Source: Thelephora terrestris
Lineage: Eukaryota > Basidiomycota > Agaricomycetes > Thelephorales > Thelephoraceae
NCBI GenBank assembly: GCA_015956445.1
Contig: WIUZ02000003.1
Span: 806,001 to 870,000 of the forward strand
DNA length: 64,000 nt
Reading direction: 5' to 3'
Shown one piece after another: positions 21,871 to 32,720 of this stretch. Positions within the stretch are counted from its first letter, which is position 1. Every line of letters starts with the position of its first letter. The position numbers were made by a program, and so were the translations under genes. Under the pieces are notes generated by a model. That model was not told the DNA's origin and ran no database searches. It worked only from the letters and a program-made list of their open reading frames with translations.

Positions 21871-22101
21871 ATGCTTAACGATTCAAAGTCCAATACGTGG
21901 AACGTGCTACTAGTCAAGATACCCCAGAAGACCCAAGGTATAATACGTGAACATGTACCGGCGGACCTTCATACGAAGATCCCCCCTACCTGGCCCTCTG
22001 TTGCCCCTGGACGACTAGTAGATATTCAGGCTACCGACAACAAGGGATGTATTAATAAGTGTCACGCATCGACCTCTCGCAGAAGTCAACCGGCTTATTA
22101 A
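21871..22101 (+). CDS. Type B element 76-aa protein, copy B2
   Basis: Same length and frame as the other three copies with a few substitutions (IPQKTQG, CHAST). It stays open even though B2 is the most diverged copy. Confidence 0.5.
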   Translation: MLNDSKSNTWNVLLVKIPQKTQGIIREHVPADLHTKIPPTWPSVAPGRLVDIQATDNKGCINKCHASTSRRSQPAY

Positions 22102-22213
22102 TCTGACCCTTGGATTGGACTTATGAAAACCATTATGCTTTACGACTCATGGATCATGTGCAATAGACAAGATAGAAGATTAATTCCAAGGAGGCATAGT
22201 ACAAAAGAGTTAT

Positions 22214-23421
22214 CTAATCAATATCTCTGCAGATCCTTTGTACTACCTCCAAGGACGACCTCACCAACTCCTCGTTCACCCAGTTCTGCTCCCTAATCTC
22301 GTTCGGGTCCACGTACGACAAGTTCTCGTAATCTGGAAGTTCTGTATCAGAGTTCGGTTCACTATCAGGAACGAACTCGGCGTACGGGTCATACTCCAAG
22401 GCAGGCCATTGACGGCGACTACCCCAAGGAATAGACACGGACTCAGGACGAGGAGTGTCCCTACGAACGACTCCCACGTTCTGGTAGAACTCGTCGCTCC
22501 CGATCTCAATGACCTCATTGTCAACAGGAACTAACCTGTTCTCGTGACGGACCAACAAACGAGCGGGCAGCGACTCAGCCCGATTAGGAATTATCGGCGA
22601 CCCGGCCCGATGCGGAACCTCCAACTCCTCCTCTTCAACTTGAACCTCCGGCTCATTACACCTCCTCTGGAGATCCCGGACTTCTCCGGTCAACTTGGAG
22701 ATACAACGAGTAAGACGAACCTAAAAGGAACAGGGTTAGAAGAAGTCAATTATCTTCGATCCCAGCCCCCTTACCTTATCGTCTTCCAATCTCCCGGTAT
22801 GGTCAACCAGACTCCGGATCAAGTCCTTCAACGTGATCATCTCTCCCTTCAACATATCGAGATCAGCCGCCTGTTTCTCAGTGGCATCGTCCGTCTTCAT
22901 CGTCCAATCTTGCAACACGGCAACGTCCTTCTCCAAGTTCTCGATTTCATCCCGACGACCATCAACACGCTCATTAACATGAGCGATCTCATCCATCAAC
23001 ATGGACCCAACGTTACCCGTACGGATAACACTGGCCTCCAACACAGAGTTGAAGGTCTCGTTGGTCTCGGTGACGAACTCGACACCCCTATTAAGGAGTT
23101 TGGTCGCATAAGGATTTGTCTCAATACGCGCCAACTTGCGCTGAGACACCCTACGAGAAGCCTGAATGAAATCCCTGAAACCTAAAAGTGGAACGTCAGC
23201 AGACATGTCAAATATGTCAACCGGCATCCCAAACCTAAGTCAGTAAACCCTTCATTAGGGTCGGCGGTGGTGGTACGATCCATAACGTTTCCCAAAGAGG
23301 GATAAGGGCGAGAAGCATCACGACGAGCGTGAGAGAAACAATCAATATTGAAGTTATTCTCCTGGACAGGAGAATAAGAAGTAGAGCGGCGGGTAGGAAC
23401 ACGAGTTTGAGCACAAGGCAT
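22214..23421 (-). CDS. Type B element coiled-coil protein, copy B2 (three exons)
   Basis: Exons 23421-23235, 23181-22775 and 22720-22214; start MPCAQTR. The sequence corresponding to exons 2 and 3 of B1, B3 and B4 is continuous here, so one intron is absent. All frames are open: basic head, long coiled coil with regular Leu/Ile heptads, acidic C-terminus ending CRDID. Probably an oligomeric structural or nucleic-acid-associated protein; that is only a guess from the coiled coil. Confidence 0.65.
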
Positions 23422-25248
23422 GTTGGCTGTGTGTAACAAAGGTGGGTTTGTTGAGAGACCCAGTCATCCAACCCCCTTTGGTTATATACCAAATGCCACA
23501 CCCCTTCCACGACTCAGGAGTTGAGTCATCCTTTCTATTGTTTACTGCGCATGACCCACATGACATCATATGCCCCTATCTTTAGTCATATGCTCCCCTT
23601 TTGCTATTGGCTGTTAGTCAGCCATACCCACATTCCTTCCGAACATTCTCAGGATACATCATGCTTTGTAAATGCTTTGTAATGCTCTCAAATTGCTATT
23701 GGCCGCCACACTTTCGTTTATCGGCTGATAATTTGTAGCATTAGTCACCACGTAACGCACAGACCATGCAGTGCTGTGCACAGACCATGTTTGTCTGTGT
23801 TTGTATTATTAGGGTAGTTATTAGTCACTGTCACGTCACAAATCTAAGTAGTATATATACTCCGAGTAGTTTAGCCTGTACTCCTTAGATTTGTTATCAT
23901 CAGACTCTCCATGACCTCTACTGCTGTGTGCTTAGAGCAAGAGTGCCTGAAGACCCTTGTCTCCTTCTTTCTCCTTCTCTCTATCTAGTCTGTGAAGAGA
24001 CTTCCGATATCCCTGGGTTTGCAACAGGGTGATTACTGTGTGTTTGACCCCTGAGTGTGATAGGTTTGGATAGCAAGAGTGCTATTGAACTGTAGAGGTC
24101 GCGTCGGCCTGATGAACCTCGGAAAAATTCACGATTTACTGAACAAATTTACCAGCAATTTACTGAGCCATTTGCCCAATCAGTATGTTTTCAATTTGCT
24201 GAGCGGTTTGATCACGATTTACTGGACTCAGTAAATTGGAAAAAAACCAAACTGGTTTACTGACGACGTCCCTGATTGATCAATTTGAAAAATAACCGAA
24301 AATTTACCTGAACGTGTCATTGTCAGTAAATTGAAAGTTTTCTTTCAGTAAATTGGAAATACACGTCAGGTAAACTGGGAAAACATGTGACAATTTGATC
24401 GTGGTTTACTGGACCCAGTAAATCAGAAAAAAACCTAACTGGTTTACTGACAATGTACCTGATTGGCTAATTTAAAGAATACTTGAAATTTTACCAGGAC
24501 GTGTCTTTATCAGTAAACTGCAAGTTTTCTTTCAGTAAATTGCAAGTACACATAACGTAAACCAGAAAACATGTGTAAACTGTAAATAAATTCAAAGTTC
24601 ACGTGTTTTCTGGTTTACTTTATGTGTACTTGCAATTTACTGAAAGAAAACTTGCAGTTTACTGATAAAGACACGTCCTGGTAAAATTTCAAGTATTCTT
24701 TAAATTAGCCAATCAGGTTCATCGTCAGTAAACCGGTTAGGTTTTTTTCTGATTTACTGAGTCCAGTAAACCACAATCAAATTGTCACGTGTTTTCCCAG
24801 TTTACCTGACGTGTATTTCCAATTTACTGACAATGACACATTCAGGTAAATTTTCGGTTATCTTTAAAATTGACCAATCAGGTACGTCGTCAGTAAACCA
24901 GTTTGGTTTTTTTCCAATTTACTGAGTCCAGTAAATCGTGATCAAACCACTCAGCAAATTGAAAACATACTGATTGGGCAAATGGCTCAGTAAATTGCAG
25001 GTAAATTTGTTCAGTCAATTGTGAATTTTTTCAAGGTTTACCTAATGGGGAAACTGTAGTCACATGACCCAGTAAACTGCAAACATACTGAGCGCATACT
25101 GAACCCAGTAAATTGCAGGTAAATTGGCTCAGTAAATTGGAAATTTGCCTTGTACTTGCCAGGCAAGTATTTTGCTGGGTTCTTTTTCCATTTACTTGCA
25201 ATTTACTCACAGTTTACTGACTCAGTAAACCAACCCCTGCCCCCAGTG

Positions 25249-25474
25249 TGAAGTCAGTCGTGTGTTTGGAATAGACGGCAAATGCGGCGTGGGTGTATTT
25301 CGATAACGACATAAGTTGCTCCGACAAGGACCACATGATGTTGACGAACGGGTTGACGAAGGCGCAGAAGATCTCTCCAGCCGCAACGAGAGAGCGATGT
25401 TCATTGAGGCGTGATGGACTGTGGTGACTGACGTCCAATGAGCTGAGTTGGCCGAGGGACTCGATGAGGGTTAC
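25249..25474 (-). pseudogene. P-like transposase fragment between F3b and A3
   Basis: A short stretch of the same minus-strand gene. After removal of A3 it joins upstream text (DKQNVPKAV to TLIESL) and after removal of F3b it joins MTSALY. No stop inside. Confidence 0.65.
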
Positions 25475-25576
25475 TGTCACGAACGCGTGACATAATAGCC
25501 AAGATCACACAAATCATTAAAGACATTGGTCTTATTCGCAGTAATAACACAAAGGACAGCACAAGAAAATCTAAAC

Positions 25577-26485
25577 TCAAACAAGAACAAAGGGATCTAC
25601 ATCACAAGCACAGTCCTGAGAAAAGGGGCAACAATGAGCAAAGTGGTGAGGGTTATGTACGCTCTGAGGACAGTATGAATACGCTTGGGTTACCGGATCC
25701 ACCCAACACTCCCTGCATCCCAACACATCATGAAACAAGCTGTCATGCATCTCTCGCTTCACGTCCGACAAGGCCTCGCTCACTAATGTGAACCCATATC
25801 GGTCTTGGAGACCCGCCACCTCCACTTTCAACTTCATCCGAACTTGACGTGACTTGTCGGAGGGACGACAACGTTGACCAGAACGAGTCATTGGATTCTT
25901 GCGGTTCTCTTCTTCTGGGACCTCTCCACCATCTGGCGAACTGGGGCAGGACTCCAGGGAGGGGATGGAGGGAGAGGAACACCCTGATCCTGGCGGCGGC
26001 GAAGGGACGACTGGGGACTTGCAAGGGGGGTCGGTGCAATAAGCTCCCTGACATTGGCGTCCGAAATATCGGAAGAGAGATGCCTGGAAAGGTCCCCAAT
26101 GTTCCAAGGCAAAGTGAGAAAAGTCCTCGTTCAAACTGTTCATGATGACATACATAAGATCCACCCGCTTCTCCAATTTCGCAATCCGATCCTCTCGTTC
26201 CCTCTCCATCCTATCCAAAAGAAGCACGGCTCCAGGATGAGCAGGTGCAACATGAGGCCCAGAAAGTCTGGGGTCTTCATAACCAGCCTGTTCCCAGAAC
26301 TCGGCGGGAGCATTATGAGCGGTGAGGAAGTCGACGGCAACCTGGTTGTCGTGTGCAATGTTGGCAGGGGAGTCATATAGATGTTGCTCCACGAGGTAGG
26401 GAGTATCCGTCTCGAAGGACGGGGTGAAGTCGAAAGGGGTGGCGGCAGCATTGAGGGCGGTGTTGCTGACAACAGAAGCAGACAT
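25577..26485 (-). CDS. Type A element protein 2 (302 aa), intact copy A3
   Basis: One open frame of 302 codons starting MSASVVSN. N-terminal half: a conserved acidic region (EFWEQAGYEDP) and a short coiled segment (KLEKRVDLMYVIMNSL). Middle: a Ser/Pro-rich linker. C-terminal about 60 residues: CRECW, CPQS, HNPHHFAHCCPF, CACD, likely a zinc-binding module. The start is chosen because MSA is kept in all copies and lies about 100 bp from the TATA box. It could be a gag-like or regulatory protein; no homology claim is made. Confidence 0.65.
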   Translation of the reverse strand: MSASVVSNTALNAAATPFDFTPSFETDTPYLVEQHLYDSPANIAHDNQVAVDFLTAHNAPAEFWEQAGYEDPRLSGPHVAPAHPGAVLLLDRMEREREDRIAKLEKRVDLMYVIMNSLNEDFSHFALEHWGPFQASLFRYFGRQCQGAYCTDPPCKSPVVPSPPPGSGCSSPSIPSLESCPSSPDGGEVPEEENRKNPMTRSGQRCRPSDKSRQVRMKLKVEVAGLQDRYGFTLVSEALSDVKREMHDSLFHDVLGCRECWVDPVTQAYSYCPQSVHNPHHFAHCCPFSQDCACDVDPFVLV

Positions 26486-27146
26486 AGTAGTAACAGATGT
26501 TTGAGAGGGGAGAGTAGTAGTAGTAGTTGTGGGAGGAGAAAAGAGGCGATGGAAGGAAAAGACCAATAATTCCCCTGGATTATATACAACTGACTCAATG
26601 GGACGCCAAAAGAGGAAGACAATGAACCATTATCCATTTAAACCCCGATTAGGATAAACGAACCCTTAGCCCCAATCACGATCCCATCAAATCCAGGGAA
26701 ATCCCCATCGATCAAGAGAAATCCCCACTACGCTTCTATTGCTACCATGAAACGAGAGAAATCCCCATTACGCTTCTACTGTTACCATGAAACAGGAGAA
26801 ATCCCCATCGATCAAGAGAAATCCCCACCATGCTTCTAATAACTCATTCGCTATTGTTCCCTTAGTTCATACTCCCTACCGGTCGTCCTAAAGTCCCATT
26901 GTCTCGACTCATTTGCCCTACCCTAAAGTACGCACAGACCATGTTGACCCTGTTTGGTTCGATGAAGAATTATGACTCCTGTAGAGGATTGGGTATATAA
27001 GGAAGAGCGTTCGCTCCTTTCTTTCCCCATTCTCAATCTCTTCTGTACTCCTCCACCCACAACTCGAATAAACAAAGTAAGCTGAGGAATTCTCCTCACG
27101 TCTTATTCTTTCTGACTCATTCTAGCAGGAATTCTCCTGCCAGTGT

Positions 27147-27770
27147 ATGTTCAGTGCTCCCAATCCTTTTCCGACTACCAGTCCAGTTCAGCGCCCAGTC
27201 ATCCCTGACGCTAGAAGGTCTATCTGGGAGTATAAACTCATCAGAAGTCTTCAAGTAAACCGAACCGCCGGTTTACTCACCCATTTCCCCTACTATCGAC
27301 CCTTTGCACCTCTAGACGCCGGAGTCACCACTCCTCCCTTCTTGATAGGCGCCGACCATCAGTTCCTCTGGAACTCTGACTTTACTGAAAGTGTTTTAGC
27401 TACCGTTTACTTCAGTATAAGTCCAGCATTCTACTTCCCCAACCCCCGTGTTCATCTCACCACTAATATCCATACCCATTCCCCAGCTATTATCGTTCTT
27501 TGGTGGGACATACCAACTGAATTACCTTACTCTGTTATAGAATACCTCGTCAACTTCGAACGTCTTAGCGACCAAGACTTCGAACCGTTTGTGCAGCAAC
27601 TAATTCAGTTCTGCCAAGACTATCACTCGCCCGTTCACCCTTATCAATCAGGATCACCACTCTCGCTTGATACTCCTCCTCCTCTCATCTCTACACCCAG
27701 TACTCCTTTCAAGACTCGACCCGATACCCCTCACCCATCCGCTAATCCTCTAGCGCTCCCCAAACAGTAA
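27147..27770 (+). CDS. Type A element protein 1 (207 aa), copy A3
   Basis: Intact ORF preceded by TATATAAGG (near 26994) and an AATAAA-containing leader; stop 20 bp before the element end. The long leader between the promoter and ATG, and the position next to the LTR-like terminus, mean that a transcript from this promoter would run straight out of the element, as LTR transcripts do. Confidence 0.65.
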   Translation: MFSAPNPFPTTSPVQRPVIPDARRSIWEYKLIRSLQVNRTAGLLTHFPYYRPFAPLDAGVTTPPFLIGADHQFLWNSDFTESVLATVYFSISPAFYFPNPRVHLTTNIHTHSPAIIVLWWDIPTELPYSVIEYLVNFERLSDQDFEPFVQQLIQFCQDYHSPVHPYQSGSPLSLDTPPPLISTPSTPFKTRPDTPHPSANPLALPKQ

Positions 27771-27795
27771 GCAGGCCCACAACCCTGACAGTTAC

Positions 27796-28427
27796 CGCTT
27801 TTGGTACATTTTGCTTGTCAGCAGGGTCGATGAGTGACTCGACCGTACTCGAGTTGATGTGTGGGAGCTGAACGAGATGCAACCGAAGATGATTTTTGTT
27901 GATGATCGATGTGTTGACAAGTATCCCTTCTCGTGCGCGAAGCAGCGTGGCAAACCCTGGAAAGAGTTCAGAAACAAGTGTTTTTTTTATTGTCGGAGGC
28001 TTACGCTTAAAAACATGCTTGGGATCACATGTCATCATGACTTTGTTTTCTCCGGTGAAGAGGTTGAGACCAGTGAGATTTTGGAGAAGGGGGTAAAGAA
28101 GACTGGTCGTCGCAAGTGCACGCGACATGCAGAGGATGAAACGGGACATCCGCATTGTGGATTCGCCGTCAGTCGCAATCGACCATATCTGGCCGTGGGC
28201 TGCCGCTCCATCGGGGTGGTCGTTCCATGTGCGAATCAGCTTCATAATCCAACTAGCCATGGATTCTCCCCTCTCTGCCTTGCAGCTTCCAGAAAGGGCA
28301 AATGGGACCGCTGAATAACCGGATGACCGAAACGGGGCAATGGCTACAACCGTTGCTTCAGATGTGTAGTGCGCTCAGGGCTCCTTGTCATGGATAGCTT
28401 CTCCAATTTTCAAGATGGACTCCGCAC
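27796..28427 (-). pseudogene. P-like transposase, central fragment
   Basis: The minus frame contains IGEAIHDKEP, a TGA at 28377-28375, then EATVVAIAPF, MASWIMKLI, ATDGEST, CDPKHVFKR and DPADKQNVPKAV. The block D.KH.FKR resembles the second acidic block of P-element-type transposases. Bounded by A3 on one side and B3 (TSD CGCAC) on the other. Confidence 0.6.
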
Positions 28428-29118
28428 TGTCAGGCCGACGCGACCTCTATAGTTCAATAGCACTCTTACTATCCAAACCTATCACACTCAGGGGTCAAAC
28501 ACACAGTTATAACCCTGTTGCAAACCCAGGGATATCGGAAGTCTCTTCACAGACTAGATTGAAAGAGAGGAGAAAGAAGGAGACAAGGGTCTTCAGGCAC
28601 TCTTGCTCTAAGCACACAGCAGTAGAGGTCACGGAGAGTCTGATGATAACAAATCTAAGGAGTACAAGCTAAACTACTCTGAGTATATATACTACTTAGA
28701 TTTGTGACGTGACAGTGATATGTAACTACACTATGGATACAAACACAGACAAACATGGTCCGTGCTCAGCACTGCATGGTCTGTGCGTTACGTGGTGACT
28801 AATGCTACAAATTATCAGCTGATAAACGAAAGTGTGGCGGCCAATAGCAATTTGAGAGCATTACAGAGCAATTACAAAGCATGACGTATCCTGAGAATGT
28901 TCGGAAGGAATGTGGGTATGGCTGACTAACAGCCAATAGCAAAAGGGGAGCATATGACTAAAGATAGGGGCATATGATGTCATGTGGGTCATGCGCAGTA
29001 AACAATAGAAAGGATGACTCAACTCCTGAGTCGTAAAAGGGGGGTGGCATTTGGTATATAACCAAAGGGGGTTGGATGACTGGTCTTCCAACAAACCTCC
29101 CTTTGTTATACACACAAC

Positions 29119-30362
29119 ATGCCTCGTGCTCAAACTCGTGTTCCCACTCGTCGTTCCACCTCTTACTCTCCTGTTCAGGAGAACAATTACAACATCGACC
29201 GCTTTTCCCATGCCCGCCGTGATCCGTCTCGCCCTTATCCTACCTTGGGAGCTATCATGGACCGGACCGCCACCGCCGACCCAAATGAGGGGTTCTCTGA
29301 TTTAGGTGGGGGTCCTGCTTGTGCATTCCGGTTTAGGAAACCAAGCTAACTCCTTTTAGGTTTCAGGGACTTTCTCCAGGCCGCTCGAAGGGTGTCTCGG
29401 CACAAGTTGGCGCGTATAGAGACTAACCCATATGCGAGTGAACTCCTCAATAGGGGTGTCGAGTTCATGACGGAGTCTAACGAGACCTTCAACTCCGTGT
29501 TGGAGGCCAGTGTTCTCCATACGGGGAACGTTGGGTCCATGTTAATGGATGAAGTAGCTCACGTCAATGAACGTGTTGATGTTCGTCGCGAGGAGATAGA
29601 AGCGTTGGAGAATTGGAAGGAGGATATGCAGGGAGTTATTCATGGGCAAGAAGATAGCGTTGTTCGACAGGGGGCCGATATTGATTTGTTGAAGGTAAGA
29701 AAGTTTGGGTCAGGAGTAATTGACCTTTCTAACTCAAACTTTCTTTTTAGGGAGAGGTGACTTCCCTCAAGGACTTGGTCCGGGCTCTGGTTACCAAGAC
29801 CGGAGAATTGGAGGACGATAAGGTAACGGGTAGGGGTTGAAGGTTTTTCAATGTCTTCTAACCCTATTCGTTTTAGGTTCGCCTTACTCGTCGTATCTCC
29901 GAGTTGACCGGAGAAGTCCGGGATCTCCAGAGGAGGTGTAACGAGCCGGAGGTCCGAGTTGAAGAGGAGGAGTTGGAGGTTCCGGAGCGGGCTGAGTCTC
30001 CGCCTGCTCGTCTCGTGGTCCAGTATGAGAATAGGTTGGTTCCTATTGATGACAAGGTTGTGGAGATTCAGGAGGAGGAGTTCTATAGGAACGTCGGAGT
30101 CGTCCGTAGGGATACTCCTGTTCCTCGTCCTGAATTCGTGTCTACTCCTTGGGGTGCTCGTCGTCAATGGCCCGCCCTGGAGTACGACCCGTACGCCGAG
30201 TTCGTTCCTGATAGCGAACCGAACTCTGACACGGAACTTCCAGATTACGAGGACCTGTCGGACGTGGATCCGAACGAGATTAGGGAGCAGAACTGGGCGA
30301 ATGAGGAGTTGGTGAGGGCCGCCTTGGAGACTGTACAAAGGATCCGCAGAGATATTGATTAG
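29119..30362 (+). CDS. Type B element coiled-coil protein (359 aa), copy B3
   Basis: Exons 29119-29305, 29360-29694, 29751-29822, 29877-30362; all junctions GT-AG and all frames open, 359 codons. Basic, Tyr-rich head (about residues 1-60), conserved linker (FLQAARRVSR), then an extended coiled coil to about residue 210, then an acidic domain with PDYEDLSDVDP-like text (read as LPDYEDLSDVDPNE), ending RRDID. Near the exon-4 middle it carries the cassette FVSTPWGARRQWPALEY, different from B4. Function unknown. Confidence 0.7.
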
Positions 30363-30474
30363 ATAACTCTTTTGTACTTTGTCTCCTCGGAATTAATCTT
30401 CTTTCTTGTTTATTGCATATGATCCATGAGTCGTAAAACATAATGGTTTTCGTAAGTCCAATCCAAGGGTCAGA

Positions 30475-30705
30475 TTAATAAGCCGGTTGACTTCTGCGAG
30501 AGGTCAACGCGCGACACTCATTAATACATCCCTTGTTGTCGGTAGCCTGAATATCTACTAGTCGTCCAGGGGCAACGGAGGGCCAGGTAGGGGGAATCTT
30601 CGTATGAAGGTTCGCCGGTACATGTTCACGTATTATACCTCGGGTCTTCTGGGGTATCTTGACTAGTAGCACGTTCCACGTATTGGACTTTGAATCGTTA
30701 AGCAT
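30475..30705 (-). CDS. Type B element 76-aa protein, copy B3
   Basis: Same 76-codon ORF as in B1, B2 and B4, convergent with the coiled-coil gene; the two stop codons are about 110 bp apart. Confidence 0.5.
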   Translation of the reverse strand: MLNDSKSNTWNVLLVKIPQKTRGIIREHVPANLHTKIPPTWPSVAPGRLVDIQATDNKGCINECRALTSRRSQPAY

Positions 30706-30984
30706 AGGGCATATGGCATAATAAACAGTTTTCCGCCATGTTTAGGGCAGGGCACCAACTGACTTAGTGGTGATGAGGTGTTAAATAAGAGAAATGAAAG
30801 GGGGTAAACGGCGAAATCATCACACGCACCCCACACGTGGCACAGGGTTCAGCTATCTTTTCTCCATGGGTCATGGACCATACATCGTGACAATTCTCCA
30901 TGGGTCATGGGCCATGCAACGTTGTACAACATGTTGTACAACCCATGACCCATGGGTAATGGAATAGTATCCGTTGCCCATGCC

Positions 30985-31480
30985 CCATGGGTTGTACAAT
31001 GGTATCTGTTGCCCATGCCCCATGGGTTGTACAACACTATCCGTTCCCCATGGGTCATGGGTTGTACAACGCTATCCATTCTCCATGCCCCATGGGTTGT
31101 ACAACACTATCCAATTCCCATGCCCCATGGGTTGTACAACACTATCCGTTCCCCATGGGTCATGGGTTGTACAACGCTATCCTTTCTCCATGGGGCATGG
31201 GTTGTACAACACTATCCAATTCCCATGCCCCATGGGTTGTACAACACTATCCGTTCCCCATGGGGCATGGGTTGTACAACACTATCCAATTCCCATGCCC
31301 CATGGGTTGTACAACGCTATCCATTTCCCATGCCCCATGGGTTGTACAACACTATTCGTTCCCCATGGGGCATGGGTTGTACAACACTATCCTTTCTCCA
31401 TGGGGCATGGGTTGTACAGCACTATCTGATTCCCATGCCCCATGGGTTGTACAACAGCATCTTGTGCTCATGGGGCATCA
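30985..31480 (+). repeat. 35-bp tandem array, left arm of C
   Basis: About 13-14 copies of a unit containing CATGGGTTGTACAACACTAT followed by CC(G/A)TTCCCCATG; the unit holds two perfect 8-bp palindromes, CCCATGGG and TTGTACAA. Since 35 is not a multiple of three and has no stop in any frame, three long overlapping ORFs appear; they are not genes. Confidence 0.92.
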
Positions 31481-31629
31481 GTTGCAGAATGGTGTCCTTT
31501 CTCCATGTCCCATGGATTCTATCACTATTCCAGGAAAGGAGATACTTTATAAATCAACCATTAGCTGTGTGAATTTGAAAAAAATAGACTCTGTTTGTAT
31601 GCATGGTAGACCATATATCAGTTTGTGGC

Positions 31630-32720
31630 TCTAACCTAATGGAAACTAAACTTAACCTGATAATAGCCACAACCTAATCTTCAATCTAACCTGAGCCAAT
31701 GTAAACTTGACCCATGAACCTAAGCCTAACCTAATCCTAAACCTGGTCTAATCCCAAATCTAACCCTAACCTGACCTGACCTAACCTAACCTAACCTAAC
31801 CTATACCTAAACTAACCTATACCTATACTAACCTATACCTAACCTAACCTGGTATGGGCAAACCTAACCTACCTATCATGACCTGTTTCAGCCTAATGTC
31901 ATGTATGCCAGCCAAGACTAACTTCACCCAGTTGCAAACATATGACTTGGGTCACAGGACCATAAAGCAAACTGCAGTCCCCTCACTCTGTGCCCAACCA
32001 TCCCATAAGCCCACAGATGTACATATATATCATCAGCAACCCAGCATCATGCTTATCACCCATGTTCAACCACAAACCACTCTCACCCTTTGTTCTGTGC
32101 CATCTCACAGACAAACCACAACTCAAGTTCATCCACCTCCTTGGGCCCACAAGCAAGTGGCCTACAAACATATGGTTTATAGACTTATAACATATTCCAC
32201 ACAAGGATTAATATGGGTGGGTGAGCTAGAGTTATGGTTAGGCTTTGAGATAGCACAGAACAAAGGGTGAGAGTGGTTTGTGGTTGAGCATGGGTGATAA
32301 GCATGATGCTGGGTTGCTGATGATATATATGTACATCTGTGGGCTTATGGGATGGTTGGGCACAGAGTGAGGGGACTGCAGTTTGCTTTATGGTCCTGTG
32401 ACCCAAGTCATATGTTTGCAACTGGGTGAAGTTAGTCTTGGCTGGCATACATGACATTAGGCTGAAACAGGTCATGATAGGTAGGTTAGGTTTGCCCATA
32501 CCAGGTTAGGTTAGGTATAGGTTAGTATAGGTATAGGTTAGTTTAGGTATAGGTTAGGTTAGGTTAGGTTAGGTCAGGTCAGGTTAGGGTTAGATTTGGG
32601 ATTAGACCAGGTTTAGGATTAGGTTAGGCTTAGGTTCATGGGACAACTTTACATTGGCTCAGGTTAGATTGAGGATTAGGTTGTGGCTATTATCAGGTTA
32701 AGTTTAGTTTCCATTAGGTT
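31630..32720. repeat. Mirrored CCTAAC / GTTAGG words around the centre of C
   Basis: Left arm CCTAACC words at 31630-31860, right arm GGTTAGG words at 32480-32720, with a palindromic centre between. The central arms share ACCACAACTCAAGTTCA with element E. Confidence 0.8.

Larger units (their letters stand above)
21751..24114 (-). mobile_element. Type B LTR-like element, copy B2 (reverse orientation)
   Basis: Starts TGTGATGATTTCGCC and ends GCGTCGGCCTGATG where the other copies give CCTGACA, so the right tip has two changes; duplication AACCT (21746-21750 and 24115-24119). It is more diverged than B1, B3 and B4 and lacks one intron. It lies in F3b. Confidence 0.85.
18496..25248. mobile_element. 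Foldback element F3b with nested F4, A2 and B2 (TSD TGA)
   Basis: Outer ends CACTGGGGGCAAGGGTTGG and CCCCTGCCCCCAGTG with duplication TGA (18493-18495 and 25249-25251). The F3 body is about 1.34 kb: 18496-18568, 21609-21750 and 24120-25248. F4 entered first at CCA, B2 at AACCT. Excision of the whole block restores the P-like transposase frame. Confidence 0.85.
25475..27790 (-). mobile_element. Type A LTR-like element, copy A3 (reverse orientation)
   Basis: TGTCACGAACGCGTGACA to CCCTGACA, 2,316 bp, duplication GTTAC (25470-25474 and 27791-27795). Both divergent genes are open, so this is the best coding copy. It interrupts the P-like transposase. Confidence 0.88.
28428..30824 (+). mobile_element. 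Type B LTR-like element, copy B3
   Basis: TGTCAGGCCGACGCGACC to CGAAATCATCACA, 2,397 bp, duplication CGCAC (28423-28427 and 30825-30829). Both genes open. Near-identical to B4 over the first 1.6 kb. Confidence 0.88.

Noticed and set aside
30952-31634. Overlapping 150-215-codon ORFs with MGHGLYNTI-type repeats
   Set aside because: Produced by the stop-free 35-bp array of element C in every frame; no gene-like composition or conservation beyond the repeat.
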